Source: Butyrivibrio sp. M55 (GTDB lineage Bacteria > Bacillota > Clostridia > Lachnospirales > Lachnospiraceae). Taken from it: 59,130 nucleotides of DNA. Each line of letters begins with the position of its first letter. The first letter of the stretch is position 1. This document shows positions 58,387 to 59,130 of this stretch, in pieces. The translations under genes were made by a program, and so were the position numbers. The notes beneath the pieces are model-generated. The model saw only the letters and a program-made list of their open reading frames with translations. It was not told where the DNA came from and did not search any database. Location of the stretch: assembly GCF_900116865.1 (NCBI RefSeq), contig NZ_FPCD01000018.1, positions 1-59,130 on the forward strand. The letters run 5' to 3'.

Positions 58387-58985
58387 ACAATGACGAGATT
58401 ATCACTGTAAAAGTCTTTGATACAAAGAACCAGATCAGAGACGCAGAAGTATTCTATAAATTTGATTATGAAGGAAGATGGTACTGCGCTGTTACTACAA
58501 CTGAGGAGCCTTATGAAACTCAGATACTTGGTTATGGTTATGATGAAGATGGTAAGTTCTTTACATATGATTTAGTAGAGCCTCTATATAAGAACGTTCT
58601 GGATCTATTTACTAATGTACATCTTCCCGGCCTCATCGGAGAAGATAATAAAGAAGCTGCTCCTTTGATCAATGTTCAGGGACTTGGAAAAGAAAGTCAT
58701 ATTACAAAACAAGGACAAGCTCTTATGTTCTTTAATTATGGAGTAGTAGAAGACAAGAAGCATGACTATGTTTTAGTTGCATATGTCGAACCGGAAGAGA
58801 AAGAGCATAGAGGAGCATTCTACAGATATGAGTTTGTAGAGCTTGAAAATGGCGAAAAAGCTATTGTAACTGAGCCAATAAGGAATGACATGGAATATGA
58901 AGCAGTAAAAGAATATTTCAAAAAAGAAAAGGGCGTAGAGCTCAGCAAATTACTTGTATCTGACAATATAACATTGCACTACTAA
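58383..58985 (+). CDS. Hypothetical protein, 200 residues
   Basis: Acidic soluble protein, mixed alpha/beta, of unknown family (VFYKFDYEGRWYCAVTTTEE, VLVAYVEPEEKEHRGAFYRY). An ATGA overlap couples it to traX. Some stretches resemble short DUF1292-like segments (FTYDLVEP), but I do not claim that family. Confidence 0.66.
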   Translation: MNNDEIITVKVFDTKNQIRDAEVFYKFDYEGRWYCAVTTTEEPYETQILGYGYDEDGKFFTYDLVEPLYKNVLDLFTNVHLPGLIGEDNKEAAPLINVQGLGKESHITKQGQALMFFNYGVVEDKKHDYVLVAYVEPEEKEHRGAFYRYEFVELENGEKAIVTEPIRNDMEYEAVKEYFKKEKGVELSKLLVSDNITLHY

Positions 58986-59045
58986 AAATGAGAGTCTGTG
59001 ATATGGTTATTAAATCAGTAAACAAGATTGATTTTGGAAAATGTA

Positions 59046-59094
59046 AAATAAAGTGTGTAAGTTAAGCAACCACTAACTTACGCACTTTATTTAT
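59046..59094 (+). terminator. Long terminator-like hairpin near the window end
   Basis: Nineteen-base arms at 59046-59064 and 59074-59092 with one G-T pair, ending in TTTATTTATG. It should end the lipoprotein-traX operon. Confidence 0.75.
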
Positions 59095-59130
59095 GTTATA
59101 GGGTGCGGTACATTAGAAGAAAGGACTGAA

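Noticed and set aside
58989..59066. 25-codon ORF after the last gene
   Set aside because: No ribosome site, and its end lies in the stem of the terminator hairpin.
1..59130. Proof that the window is a complete circular plasmid
   Set aside because: The origin lies at one end and a terminator at the other, but the two ends show no overlap or shared sequence that would close a circle.

Overview
The window is AT-rich (roughly one third G+C by eye). It looks like a conjugative plasmid or megaplasmid segment from a low-GC Firmicute, most plausibly a rumen or gut Lachnospiraceae. That lineage call is inference from gene families: DUF5688, PrgI/VirB4/CHAP transfer proteins and the VbhA-Fic pair. I saw no rRNA, tRNA or chromosomal housekeeping block. 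The window may be a whole plasmid opened near its origin, but the ends do not prove this.

Layout. 1-1.9 kb: replication origin, with a Rep_3-type initiator on the minus strand, a 113-bp tandem repeat downstream of it and five 16-bp iterons upstream. 1.9-7.1 kb: a TOPRIM primase-like protein, an Xre regulator, and an RNA-rich stretch. This stretch holds a type I toxin/antisense-RNA locus, a relic of a second one, a large structured element, and three related small RNAs around a 42-codon membrane-peptide gene. 7.2-10.1 kb: small membrane proteins and a type I signal peptidase. 10.2-35.7 kb: mobilization and conjugation. Genes in order are a candidate oriT, MobC-like protein, relaxase, PcfB-like protein, VirD4 coupling protein, pilin-like protein, VirB6-like protein, a PrgI-VirB4 fusion, CHAP hydrolase, surface protein, GntR-like regulator, topoisomerase III and an ArdC/metallopeptidase protein. 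35.7-37.6 kb: small plasmid genes. 37.7-48.2 kb: a type I restriction-modification cargo (hsdM, two hsdS, hsdR), a zinc-ribbon protein with a HEPN-like motif and an SNF2 helicase. 48.2-49.5 kb: a minus-strand three-gene cassette between two related palindrome-plus-terminator units. 49.5-59.1 kb: a second copy of the large structured element, DUF5688, an Xre/VbhA-like/Fic toxin-antitoxin operon, a nuclease-like protein, a serine resolvase, a SRAP protein, a lipoprotein and TraX.

The most striking signal is not a gene. A 15-bp interrupted palindrome, TCCTCAC-S-GTGAGGA (S = G or C), occurs 17 times exactly and once with one mismatch. Most copies lie just upstream of genes, some lie inside coding sequence in different reading frames, and none lies inside the 37.7-48.2 kb restriction cargo. 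The form resembles the dispersed operators of plasmid global regulators or partition proteins such as KorB, but no obvious cognate protein is visible here. A second plasmid-wide signal is a family of about nine promoters with a near-identical spacer (TGTGTAC then GTGCTATAAT). A third is a ~220-nt element present twice, whose stems differ by compensatory changes while a 47-nt tail is identical.

Working model (inference): Rep and its iterons replicate the plasmid. The shared promoter family and the dispersed palindrome coordinate expression and possibly segregation. The 10-36 kb block transfers DNA. The RNA-antitoxin and Fic modules stabilise inheritance, and the restriction block is host-protective cargo.
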